In this document: piece by piece, positions 8,595 through 16,636 of the stretch
Layout: each line of letters starts with the position of its first letter
Position numbering within the stretch: the stretch's first letter is position 1
From: Kitasatospora sp. NBC_00374
GTDB lineage: Bacteria; Actinomycetota; Actinomycetes; Streptomycetales; Streptomycetaceae
DNA length: 64,000 nt
Direction of reading: 5' to 3'
Assembly (NCBI RefSeq): GCF_041434935.1
Contig: NZ_CP107964.1
Span: forward strand, 7,857,001-7,921,000
Translations under genes and position numbers: made by a program
The notes under the pieces: generated by a model
What the model was told of the DNA's origin: nothing
Databases searched by the model: none
The model's input: the letters and a program-made list of their open reading frames with translations, nothing else

Positions 8595-8687
8595 GGGGGA
8601 GGTCGGGTGAGCGGGGCGCTCTGCATTGAGCTACAGCCCCGAGTGGTGGAGCTGGGAGGACTTGAACACTCCGTCTCTCCGCTCACC
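8595..8687 (-). ncRNA. Circularly permuted tRNA-like RNA (3' half first, then 5' half)
   Basis: Read on the minus strand, a tRNA 3' half comes first. It has GGTGAGCGG (8687-8679), a 6-base variable region, a T-arm with loop TTCAAGT (stem with one bulged T), acceptor strand CAGCTCC, discriminator A and encoded CCA ending at 8644. After only CTC (8643-8641) comes a 5' half: acceptor strand GGGGCTG (8640-8634), TA, D-stem GCTC/GAGC with a 6-base loop, GCC, and CCGCTCACC (8614-8606). The acceptor strands pair over 7 bp with a G3-T70 wobble, the main alanine tRNA identity element. The two outer 9-mers are perfectly complementary and would replace the anticodon arm, leaving no anticodon loop. The D-loop lacks the GG that docks to the T-loop. 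The layout matches that of permuted tRNA and two-piece tmRNA genes, but no tag reading frame is seen. A decayed tRNA is the main alternative. Confidence 0.75.
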
Positions 8688-8691
8688 TGCC

Positions 8692-8719
8692 ACGCTACTC
8701 CGAACGGGGCAGGAGGCAA
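8692..8719 (-). promoter_or_regulatory. Promoter of the tRNA-like RNA
   Basis: On the minus strand there is a -35 TTGCCT (8719-8714), a 16-bp spacer and a -10 TAGCGT (8697-8692). Transcription would start at about 8687-8684, at the first base of the 9-bp stem of the tRNA-like RNA. The same -10 hexamer precedes sdhC in this window. Confidence 0.6.
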
Positions 8720-8866
8720 CCCCGACCGGGCGGCCCCGGTACGGGCCGAGGGTGAGAGTGCACGGCCGAACGGGCCAGACGGCTCGCGGGCGCCTGGGCG
8801 GCTGCGCCAGTGTGAACAGCCGGAGGTCCGGCACCGGTGCCCGGCCGTGGACTGTGGAGGGGATCC

Positions 8867-9493
8867 TTGACCAGACATCACGCGCGACCCGCGCCGACCG
8901 GGCCCGGGCCGCGTCGGCTGCTGACGGGCCTGGCGGTGGCGGTGGCGGGACTGACGGCGGTCGCCGCCTGCTCCAGCTCCTACGGCGGGTCAGGCGGCTC
9001 CTCGACGGGCGCGTCCAGCTTCTCGCCGGTGCCCAGCGGGTTCTCGGGGTCACCGCCGTCCGCGCTGTCCTCGCTCGCCTCCTCGGCCAAGGCCTCGGTG
9101 TCGGCCGCCGCGTCCTCGCTGTCCTCGGCCGCCGCGTCCTTCGAGGCCTCGGTCTCCGCGGAGCTGTCCCGCAGCAGGGCGGCCGCCGAGGCGGCGCTGC
9201 AGTCCGCGACAGGCCAGGGCAACGCCATCTCCGATGTGACGATCACCGGGGTGCCCCGGGCCACCTCCGGCAACCTGAACGCCGCGACGGTCACGATCGT
9301 CAACAGCAGTGGCGGCACGGCGTCGTACGCGGTGAGGGTCGAGTTCCTGGACACCTCGGGCGCCGTGGTCGACAGCACCGTGGTGGGCACGGAGAACCTG
9401 GCGGCCGGTGCGACGGCCACCCCGATCGCGTTCAGCAGGAAGTCGCCGGACGCGGCGCTCGTCCCGAGGGTCGCCCAGGCCCAGCGCTACTGA
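8867..9493 (+). CDS. Secreted lipoprotein with FxLYD-like C-terminal domain
   Basis: A TTG start at 8867 is chosen because GGAGGGG lies just before it and because it gives a proper lipoprotein signal: basic N-terminus, hydrophobic core LLTGLAVAVAGLTAV, and lipobox VAAC (about residue 36). The mature protein begins with a Ser/Gly-rich linker and an Ala/Ser-rich helical stretch (about 65-120). It ends in a beta-rich domain of about 85 residues with a repeated pattern of T, V and N residues resembling FxLYD extracellular domains. The protein of 208 residues is probably anchored outside the membrane. Function unknown. It converges with the LapA-like gene. Confidence 0.75.
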   Translation: MTRHHARPAPTGPGPRRLLTGLAVAVAGLTAVAACSSSYGGSGGSSTGASSFSPVPSGFSGSPPSALSSLASSAKASVSAAASSLSSAAASFEASVSAELSRSRAAAEAALQSATGQGNAISDVTITGVPRATSGNLNAATVTIVNSSGGTASYAVRVEFLDTSGAVVDSTVVGTENLAAGATATPIAFSRKSPDAALVPRVAQAQRY

Positions 9494-9496
9494 CCC

Positions 9497-9512
9497 CCGG
9501 CCACCCGGCCGG
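9497..9512. terminator. Small hairpin between convergent genes
   Basis: CCGGCC and GGCCGG flank a 4-base loop in the 23-bp gap between two convergent genes. It is GC-only and lacks a T-run, so it is a possible bidirectional terminator. Confidence 0.4.
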
Positions 9513-9516
9513 CCCG

Positions 9517-9783
9517 TCAGCGGGCGACCGGTGGTCGCGCGCGGCGGCGGGCGAGGAGCCACCCGATCACCACGCCGACCAGCAGAGTCACGGTCAGGAC
9601 CACCCACAGGGGCAGAGTGACGGTGGGGATCCACAGCTTGACCGACACCGACCCGGTGTTGGCCGCGATGAACCAGATCGCGAGCACCGCGAGGACGGAT
9701 ACCCCGATCGTGCGAAGCCGCACGTTCCGGCCCTTGACCGTGAGGGTCGACGGGCCGTGCGGCGGAGTGGTGTTCTGCGCCAT
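9517..9783 (-). CDS. LapA (DUF1049) family membrane protein
   Basis: An 88-residue protein with two transmembrane segments (about 24-44 and 55-77) separated by a short exported loop containing NTGSVSVKLWIP, followed by a basic tail. This is the pattern of the LapA/DUF1049 family, small inner-membrane proteins. The ATG at 9783 has GGGAGG 7 bases upstream. The start region is odd: CCATAC (9780-9785) and GTATGG (9792-9797) form an inverted repeat holding the ribosome-binding site in its loop and the start codon in its stem, so initiation may be structure-controlled. Confidence 0.8.
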   Translation of the reverse strand: MAQNTTPPHGPSTLTVKGRNVRLRTIGVSVLAVLAIWFIAANTGSVSVKLWIPTVTLPLWVVLTVTLLVGVVIGWLLARRRARPPVAR

Positions 9784-9996
9784 ACCTCCCAGTATGGTGC
9801 GGATCGCCCCGGAGGCACGACCGGGGCCCCGGCATCGAGGCGGCGGCCGTCACGACAGGAGGCGTTGCGAGGACCGGGACGGTGCGCCGCGGCGGCGATC
9901 CGGACCGGCCCCCGCCCGCGAGCCATAGAAGAAACCTGGACCCCACCAGAGAACAGCGGCATTCCGCTCCACCGCGGCCGGTGCCAGTCTCGACGG

Positions 9997-11475
9997 GTGA
10001 GATCCTCCCGCACCGCTCCCGTACCCCCGCAGCACGCAGCCCCCTACGCGGACGCCGTCGTGCGCACCACCGCCCACGACTGGCTGCGCCTCAACGTCCC
10101 CGGCCACGCGGCCGGCGCCCGGCAGTTCACCGACCTGTCCGGGCTGCTCGGCGACGCCCCGCTGCGGCTCGACGTCCCGCCGCTGCTGGAGGGGATCGAC
10201 CTGGGCGCCGACAGCCCGCTCGACCGGGCGCTCGGCCTCGCCGCCGAGGCCTGGGGGGCGCGCCGTACCTGGTTCCTGACCAACGGCGCCTCCCAGGGCA
10301 ACCGCATCGCCGTCCTGGCCGCGCGGGCCCTCGGCGACACCCTGGTGGTGCAGCGCAGCGTGCACTCCAGCGTGATCGACGGGCTGGTGCTGTCCGGCCT
10401 GCGGGCCGCCTTCGTCCACCCCTCGCTGGACCTGGACCTCGGGATCGCGCACGGCGTCACCGCGGCCGCTCTCGCCGAGGCACTGGCGGCGAACCCCGGC
10501 GCGGCGGCCGCGTACGTGGTGACGCCGAGCTACTTCGGCGCGGTGGCGGACGTCCGGGCCCTGGCGGAGGCCGCGCACGGGGCCGGCGTGCCACTGATCG
10601 TGGACGAGGCCTGGGGGTCGCACTTCGGCTTCCACCCGGACCTGCCCGGCAGCGCCCTCGCCCACGGCGCCGACCTGGTGGTCTCCAGCACCCACAAGCT
10701 GGGCGGCAGCCTGACCCAGTCGGCGATGCTGCACCTGGGCGAGGGGCCGTACGCGGACGTCCTGGAACCCCACCTCCAGCGGGTCTTCCACCTCACCCAG
10801 TCCACCAGCGCGAGCGCCCTGCTGCTGGCCTCGCTCGACCTCGCCCGCCGCACCCTGGTGACCGGGAAGGAGGCCATCGCCGTCTCCCTCGACGCCGCCG
10901 ACGCGATGCGGGCGGCCGTCCGCGCGGCGGGCCGCTTCGCCGTCGTCAGCGACGGCTTCGGACGCTTCCCCGACATCGCGGCCGCCGATCCGCTGCGCGT
11001 GCCGATCGACACCCGGGTCGGCGGCATCGGCGGCCACGAGGCCAGGCGGCGCCTGATGAACGAGCATCGGATCATGGTCGAGGTCGCCACGGACTCGGCG
11101 ATCGTCGCGGTGGTCGGCGCCGGGGCGGCCCCGGACCCGGTGCGCTTCGCCGAGGCCCTGCACGCGCTGCCCGCACCGCTGGCCGGGGAGGCCGCCCCGG
11201 CCCGGATCCGGCTGCCCGCCCCGGGCCCGGTCCGGCTGACGGCGCGCGAGGCGTTCCTCGCCCCGGGCACGGCCGTCCCCGCCGAGCAGGCGGTCGGCCG
11301 GGTGTCCGCCGACACCCTGTCCGCCTACCCGCCGGGCATCCCGAACATCCTCCCGGGCGAGGTGATCACCCGTGAGCTGGTCGACTTCTTCCGGCGCACC
11401 GCCGCCACCCCGGGCGGCCACGTCCGGGGCGCGGCCGACCTCGCCGTCACCACCCTGCGGGTCGTCGACGAGTAG
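9997..11475 (+). CDS. PLP-dependent Orn/Lys/Arg decarboxylase-like (aminotransferase fold I) enzyme
   Basis: This 492-residue protein has the major domain of bacterial Orn/Lys/Arg decarboxylases. It shows FLTNGASQGNRIAVLA (phosphate-binding loop), DEAWGSHFGFHP (Asp that contacts the pyridine nitrogen) and SSTHKLGGSLTQSAML, in which the Lys forms the Schiff base with PLP. The C-terminal small domain ends with SAYPPGIPNILPGE, also conserved in this family. The Bacillus SpeA type (arginine decarboxylase) is the nearest class I know, but streptomycete members are poorly defined, so the substrate is open. GTG at 9997 is chosen as the first start before the conserved core; its ribosome-binding site is weak. 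It converges on the LysR gene. Confidence 0.85.
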   Translation: MRSSRTAPVPPQHAAPYADAVVRTTAHDWLRLNVPGHAAGARQFTDLSGLLGDAPLRLDVPPLLEGIDLGADSPLDRALGLAAEAWGARRTWFLTNGASQGNRIAVLAARALGDTLVVQRSVHSSVIDGLVLSGLRAAFVHPSLDLDLGIAHGVTAAALAEALAANPGAAAAYVVTPSYFGAVADVRALAEAAHGAGVPLIVDEAWGSHFGFHPDLPGSALAHGADLVVSSTHKLGGSLTQSAMLHLGEGPYADVLEPHLQRVFHLTQSTSASALLLASLDLARRTLVTGKEAIAVSLDAADAMRAAVRAAGRFAVVSDGFGRFPDIAAADPLRVPIDTRVGGIGGHEARRRLMNEHRIMVEVATDSAIVAVVGAGAAPDPVRFAEALHALPAPLAGEAAPARIRLPAPGPVRLTAREAFLAPGTAVPAEQAVGRVSADTLSAYPPGIPNILPGEVITRELVDFFRRTAATPGGHVRGAADLAVTTLRVVDE

Positions 11476-11493
11476 ACCGGCGGCAGGCCGGTC
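11475..11493. terminator. Hairpin shared by convergent stops
   Basis: GACCGGC and GCCGGTC pair over 7 bp around a GGCAG loop. The hairpin spans the 16-bp gap and touches both stop codons of the decarboxylase-like and LysR genes, so it can end both transcripts. Confidence 0.5.
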
Positions 11494-12400
11494 AGGCCGG
11501 GCCGGCCAGCACCCGGGCCTGCCGGCGCAGCGCGGCCAGCAGGCTCAGCGCGGCCGGCGACACCCCCGACCTGGGCATCGCGACACCGATCTGACGGGCC
11601 AGCACCAGGCCCTCCAGCTCCCGCACCACGATGTCCTCCCGGGGCCGGCCGAGGCCGAGCCGCGGGACCAGCGCCACCCCGATCCCGGCCGCGACGAAGC
11701 CCTGCATCACGCCGTAGTCGTCGGTGCGCAGCGCGTGCACCGGCTCGAACCCCTCCCGCGCGCAGGCCCGGCTGAGCAGCCGGTCGCACGGGTCGGCGTC
11801 GGTGGTGCCGACGATCCAGCCCTCACCGCGCAGCGCGGCCAGCGGGACGCGTTCCACCCCGGCCTGCGGGTGCCCGGCGGGCAGCACGAGCAGCAGCGGG
11901 TCCTCCAGCAGCGGGTGGACCGCGAAGTCCTCGTCCAGCCCGAGCCGGTCGCCGGGCTGCGAGAACACCAGCGACAGGTGCAGCTCCCGGTTGCGCAGGC
12001 CGGCCAGCAGATCGGGCAGCTCGCCCTCGGTGAGCGACACCTGCACCCCGTGGCCGTGCACCTGCCGGACGGCCGGCGGCAGCAGCAGCGCCCCCGCGGT
12101 CGGGAAGGTACCGACCCGCAGCGCGACCGCGCCCTGCTCGACCAGGCCCCGGACCTCCTGCTCGGCCAGCCCGATCCGGGCCAGCACGGCTTCGGCGTGC
12201 ACCAGCAGCACCTCCCCGGCCTCGGTGAGCACCGCGCCGCGCGGGCCGCGCTCCACCAGCCTGGTCCGGAAGTGCGCCTCCAGGGTGCCGAGGTGGTGCG
12301 TGACGGTGGGCTGGCTGTGCCGCAGCGCACGGGCGGCCGCGGCGAGCGAGCCCTCGCGGGCGATCGCCCGCAGCACGTGCAGGTGGCGGAGTTCGAGCAT
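11492..12400 (-). CDS. LysR-family transcriptional regulator
   Basis: A 302-residue LysR protein: winged helix-turn-helix at residues about 3-62 (LRHLHVLRAIAREGSLAAAA, with RHSQPTVTHHL as recognition helix) and a periplasmic-binding-like effector domain (about 90-295). It converges on the decarboxylase-like gene and runs toward it. On the same strand it follows the metallo-hydrolase gene by about 90 bp, and these two may be transcribed together. Targets and effector are unknown. Confidence 0.9.
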   Translation of the reverse strand: MLELRHLHVLRAIAREGSLAAAARALRHSQPTVTHHLGTLEAHFRTRLVERGPRGAVLTEAGEVLLVHAEAVLARIGLAEQEVRGLVEQGAVALRVGTFPTAGALLLPPAVRQVHGHGVQVSLTEGELPDLLAGLRNRELHLSLVFSQPGDRLGLDEDFAVHPLLEDPLLLVLPAGHPQAGVERVPLAALRGEGWIVGTTDADPCDRLLSRACAREGFEPVHALRTDDYGVMQGFVAAGIGVALVPRLGLGRPREDIVVRELEGLVLARQIGVAMPRSGVSPAALSLLAALRRQARVLAGPA

Positions 12401-12491
12401 GGCGGGCCTTGCTGTGGGCGGGGTGCCGGGCGACCCGCACGGACGGCCCCGGCCGGGGACCCGGCGGGTGCGGCCCGGCCCCCACGGTAGC

Positions 12492-13328
12492 TCAGCCGGC
12501 GGACGGGACCAGGGCCCGCAGCCGGTCGAACTCGAACGGGTCGTGCGCCGAGAACAGCCGGACCGCCGAACCCTGCTCGCGCCGCAGCTCGCGCAGCCGC
12601 TCCTGGTTGTGCAGCCGGGCCCGGTCGTCCCGGGAGACCAGGCGCTGGAACGCGGCCAGACCGGGCGGGCAGCGCGGCGTGGCGAGGTCCACCTCGGTGT
12701 GCGAGAAGTACGCGTCGCCGCAGTGCAGCAGCCAGCCGTCGCCGTCGCGTACGGCGATGCCGCTGTGCCCGCGGGTGTGCCCCCGCAGCGGGACGAGCAG
12801 CACCTCCGGGACGTCGTCCGCCACCGGGCGGGCCGCCTCGAAGCCGAACCAGGGGTCCCCGGTGGCCTCGTGCTCGACCCAGAGCGGGTTGTGCGCCCAC
12901 TGCGCGGGACGGTAGCGGTCCTGCTCGTTGCGGGTGGCCCGGGCCCGGGCGGCCCGCAGCTCGTCGGCCAGCACGTGCACCCGGGCGTGCGGGAAGTCGC
13001 CGAGCCCGCCGGCGTGGTCGAGGTCCAGATGGCTGAGCACGATGTGCCGGACGTCCAGCGGGCTGTACCCGAGCGCCCGCACCTGGTGCAGGGCAGTCCG
13101 GGCGAGCGAGAGCTGCGGCCGCATGGTGAGCCGGAAGGCCCGCCCGAGGCGGCGCGGGTCCGCCACGTCTCCGGTGCCGAGCCCGGTGTCGACCAGGACC
13201 AGGCCGCCGGCGGTCTCGATCAGCAGGCAGTGGCCCACGATCCGTCCGGTCAGCAGCCCGCCGCTGCCCAGCAGCAGACGGCCGCCGGCCGGGCACATGC
13301 CGGCGCAGTCGAGGTGATGGATGGTCAT
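12492..13328 (-). CDS. MBL-fold metallo-hydrolase, lactonase-like
   Basis: A 278-residue metallo-beta-lactamase-fold protein of the size of AHL-lactonase-type enzymes. The metal motif reads SHLDLDHAGG, so the usual HxHxDH has Asp in place of the second His. Further ligands are visible in GHTRGHSG and in HCGDAYF and SAHDP. ATG at 13328 is chosen over an earlier in-frame GTG/ATG at 13361 because GGCGGAGG lies at the right distance. It is divergent from the FUSC-type gene. The Asp substitution occurs in many actinobacterial relatives; whether the protein acts on lactones is not shown. Confidence 0.85.
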   Translation of the reverse strand: MTIHHLDCAGMCPAGGRLLLGSGGLLTGRIVGHCLLIETAGGLVLVDTGLGTGDVADPRRLGRAFRLTMRPQLSLARTALHQVRALGYSPLDVRHIVLSHLDLDHAGGLGDFPHARVHVLADELRAARARATRNEQDRYRPAQWAHNPLWVEHEATGDPWFGFEAARPVADDVPEVLLVPLRGHTRGHSGIAVRDGDGWLLHCGDAYFSHTEVDLATPRCPPGLAAFQRLVSRDDRARLHNQERLRELRREQGSAVRLFSAHDPFEFDRLRALVPSAG

Positions 13329-13495
13329 GCCGCCTCCGCCAGGTCGGGGATCGCCGGACACCGGCGAGCAGGGACACTGTTCCCGCTGAGCGGGTCTCCC
13401 GTCCAGAGGCCGGGGCCACGGGCCGGCGGGCGCGGCGACCGGGACCCGGTGCGATCCTGGGGAAGGACGGCCGAACGGACAGGCAGGGACGGTCC

Positions 13496-15693
13496 ATGAC
13501 CAGCGATCCGGACACCGGCGGGCCCGTCGCGCGGGCCCTGCGACGGTCCGTCGCGTTCCTCCGCACCGGTACCGGCACGGCCCCCGAGGCGGCCCGGCGG
13601 GCCGTGCGCCTGACGGTGGCCGCCTGCGCCGGCTTCTACCTCTGCCTCTACGGCCTCGGACAGCCGGTGACCGGCACCTACGCGCTGTTCGCGGCGGTGG
13701 CGCTGGCGGGCCTCTCCCGGATCCCCGGCACCGGTCGCCAGCGTGCCGCCGTGCTGTGGCGGGTGCTGCCCGCCGGCTGGGTCCTGGTGACCGTCGGCAC
13801 CCTGCTCGCGGTCCGGACCTGGACCGCCGTACTGGGCACCCTGGTGATCGGCTTCGTCCTGGCCTTCGCAGCCGTGGCGGGCCCGCGGATCGCCGGGGCC
13901 GCGCCGGGCCTGCAACTGCTCTACATCCTGCCGTGCTTCCCGCCGTACGAGCCGCAGACCCTCGGTGAACGCCTCGGCGGCGTCACCCTGGGCGTCCTCC
14001 TGCTGATCGCCGCCGAGGCCTTCCTGCTGCCCGACCCGCCGGGCCGCTCCTACCGCGACCTCGCCATCGAGGCGGCGACGTGCGCGCAGCGCTGCGCCGG
14101 CGAGCTGTCGGCCGCACCGTGGGCGCTGTCCACCGGCTCCCGGGCGGCCGCCGAGACGGCGGGCGGAGCGCTGCGCCCGTCCCGGGTACCGCTCGTCGAA
14201 CGGCAGGCCGGACCGGGGGTCAAGGCCCGCGCGCTGGCCGACGCGGGCGGCGGCGCCCGCGTCCTGCTGGCCAGGCTGCGGGACCTTCCCGAGGCCGTCG
14301 GGCACCGGCCCGCCGCCACCGACCCCGGGACGGAACTGCTCGGTGCGGTGGCCGCGGCGGCCGGCCTCGCCGCGAGCGCCCTGCGGTCCTGGCTGCCCGC
14401 CCCGGCCACCGCCCTGGAAGCGGCGCTGGAGCACTTCCGGCACCGCCGCGCGGCCTGGGCCGCCACCGCCGAGGACGGCCTGACGGGTGCACTGGGCCGG
14501 CAGGCGGCACTGCTGGAGGTCGCCGACGCCGCCCTGTTCACGCTGCGCGCCGTCGACGTGGCCATCCGCGGCCGCCAGGCGCCGCCCGCGGCCCCCGGGG
14601 GAGCGTTCTGGTACGCCGGGAGGCCCGCCGCGGTGCTCTGGTGGAAGCGGGTGGCCGGCAACCTCAGCCCGCACTCCGTCCACTTCCAGAACGCCGTACG
14701 GATCAGCCTCGGCCTGGCCGCCGCCCGGACGGTGGCCGGGGTGGCGTCCCTCCCGCACGGTTTCTGGGCCATGCTGGCCGCCCTCACCCTGACCCGGACC
14801 ACCGCCGTACAGACCCGCGACGGCGTCCGCCGGGCCCTGACCGGGACGCTGCTCGGAGCCGCGACAGCCGCCCTGCTCCTGGTGGCCGTCGGCCACCGCA
14901 CCGACGTCTACGCGATGGCCCTGCCCGTGGTCATGCTGGCGGCCTTCTGCCTCGGGCCGGTGCTCGGCCTCGGCTGGGCGCAGGGCCTGTTCACCCTGGT
15001 GGTCTCCATGGTGTTCGCCCAACTCGCGCCCGCGGGCTGGCGGCTGGCCGAGGCCCGGGTGCTGGACGTCCTGGTGGGCAGCCTGATCGGTCTGGCGATC
15101 GGGGTGCTGGCCTGGCCGCGCGGCGCCCACGACGAGCTGCGCCGGGACGTCGCCGTGCTGCTGCGCACCGTCGCCGGGACGGTCACCTCGACCACGGCGG
15201 CGGTGGCGGTCGGACGGCGGCAGCCCGAGGACGGCAACCCCGCGCTGCTGCACGCCCTGATCATGGCGGAGTCGACCTACACGCAGTACCAGAGCGAGCC
15301 GCCCGGCGCCGCGCCGAGCGCCACGGACTGGCAGGCGGCCCTGATCGCCGGCCACCACGCCCTGCGCGGCTCGCGGCGGCTGCTGGACCGGCACGAACTG
15401 TCCGGCGGGCAGCCGCCGCGCTCCGACGCGGGTGCCTGGCTGGTCCGGCGCGGCGACCGGGTGGCCCACCGGTACCTGCGGGCCGGCGAAGCGCTCGGCG
15501 CCGCCGCCGGGCCCGCCGCGCCCCGGCCGACCCCGCCGGCCCCGGCCTGCCGCCGGGCCTCGGCGACGGCGCCGTCCCGCCCGCCGCGCTGCCCTCGCTG
15601 TTCGACACCGACGCCTGGCTCCGCGCGCTCGTCGCGGACCTGGCCCGGATCACCCCTGCCCCGGTACCGGCGGCGCGGCCGGCCGGCGGCTGA
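13496..15693 (+). CDS. FUSC-family integral membrane protein, frameshifted near its C-terminus
   Basis: The protein starts at ATG 13496 and has two blocks of hydrophobic segments, at residues about 38-190 and 405-545, around a soluble middle region. This is the layout of FUSC/aromatic-acid-exporter-like proteins. The reading frame holds to about 15505-15550. After that the sensible C-terminus (ALPSLFDTDAWLRALVADL, ending at 15693) lies in the next frame, while the original frame turns into Arg/Pro/Ser-rich nonsense. A 1-base error or mutation in the GC-rich run at 15505-15550 explains this. The unbroken frame to 16636 that seems to fuse this protein to a LuxR regulator is an artefact of the shift. 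Confidence 0.75.
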
Positions 15694-16003
15694 ACCGCCG
15701 CCGGCCTGCGGGGCCGTGCGGCGGAGCGATCTTTCGGTCCCCACCGTAATGCCTTCGGTGGACGCGTTCCCTAGCGTGGAGGTGCCCGGCCGGACCATGC
15801 GCCGGGCGCGTCGGACAGCAGGTCCGCACCCGGCCGGCCACCGGCCCCGGGTGGACCTGACGCTGGGCCGACCCACCCGACGTCCGCACGGACCCGGCCG
15901 GTCCGTGCGCGAGCGCACGGCCGCCGGCCCGCACGGTCCGGGAGCCCGCGCCGCCCCATCGGCGCGGTGCCTCCCGCTCTGTCGCCGAAAGCAGGAGAAA
16001 CCC
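15694..16003. other. Intergenic region and leader of the atypical LuxR gene
   Basis: No gene is supported here. A -10-like TAGCGT lies at 15772-15777 on the plus strand, without a convincing -35, which would give a leader of about 220 bases. The rest is Arg/Pro-rich when translated and looks non-coding. Confidence 0.5.
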
Positions 16004-16636
16004 TTGAACCCCGTCTCCGTCGCCGTCCTCTCCGGCGACCCCCTCTCGAGTGCCGGTGTCGCGGCCATGCTCCGGCCGAGCCCCGCGGTGAACCTGCTGC
16101 CGGCGACCCGCAGAGCCGAGGCCGACGTCCTGCTGCTGCTCACCGGCGAGGTGACCGAGGAGACCCTCGGCTGCCTGGAGAAGACGGCCCGGGAGTCCGA
16201 GAACGCGGAGATGCGGATGGTGATCGTCGGCGACGTGGTCCGCGAGCAGCACCTGATGCGGGCCGTCAACTCCGGTGTGACGAGCGTGATCCACCGCCGC
16301 GAGGCGACCCCCGAGCGGTTGCTGCGCGCCGTGCTCGGGGCCCGGGACGGCCACGCCGAGATGCCCGGCCACGCGGTGGCCTGGCTGGTCGAGTGGGTCA
16401 GGGCGATCCAGCTCGACGTACTCGCGCCGAACGGGCTGACCACCTCCCCCCTGGAGAGCCGGGAGGTGGAGGTGATCCGGCTGATCGCCGAGGGGCTGGA
16501 GACGGCCACCATCGCCGAGCGGCTGAACTACTCCGAACGCACCATCAAGAACATCATCCACGGCGCCATGAGCCGGCTGAACCTGCACAACCGGGCCCAC
16601 ACCGTCGCGTACGCCCTGCGGGCGGGCGTGATCTGA
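16004..16636 (+). CDS. LuxR-family regulator with degenerate receiver domain
   Basis: The 210-residue protein starts at TTG 16004, 6 bases after AGGAG. Residues about 5-115 follow the receiver fold (VAVLSGDPLSSAGVAAML), but at the phospho-acceptor position the sequence is DVLLLLTGEV, with no Asp after the hydrophobic strand. It should therefore not be phosphorylated in the usual way. The C-terminal LuxR helix-turn-helix is intact (SPLESREVEVIRLIAEG, then YSERTIKNIIHG, about 145-205). It is an orphan and may respond to a ligand or be constitutive. The same-strand frame from the FUSC gene is coincidental. Confidence 0.85.
   Translation: MNPVSVAVLSGDPLSSAGVAAMLRPSPAVNLLPATRRAEADVLLLLTGEVTEETLGCLEKTARESENAEMRMVIVGDVVREQHLMRAVNSGVTSVIHRREATPERLLRAVLGARDGHAEMPGHAVAWLVEWVRAIQLDVLAPNGLTTSPLESREVEVIRLIAEGLETATIAERLNYSERTIKNIIHGAMSRLNLHNRAHTVAYALRAGVI

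Noticed and set aside
8618..8680. An ordinary tRNA gene or two broken tRNA halves
   Set aside because: The halves are in the wrong order for a normal tRNA, and the acceptor strands and outer 9-mers match each other exactly, so a single permuted molecule explains the sequence better than two unrelated fragments.
8641..8690. Attachment-site scar of an integrative element in a tRNA 3' end
   Set aside because: No integrase gene or second copy of the sequence is in the window, and a scar would not supply the matching 5' half, promoter and terminator.
8568..8719. tmRNA (ssrA)
   Set aside because: The acceptor looks like tmRNA, but there is no tag reading frame or room for pseudoknots in about 120 bases.
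8626..11475. A 949-residue protein with a decarboxylase-like C-terminus
   Set aside because: The first 457 residues lie across the lipoprotein gene, the LapA-like gene and the intergenic region; the enzyme starts at 9997.
13496..16636. A 1046-residue FUSC-LuxR fusion protein
   Set aside because: The join runs through Arg/Pro-rich nonsense; the true FUSC C-terminus is in another frame and the LuxR gene has its own start and ribosome-binding site.
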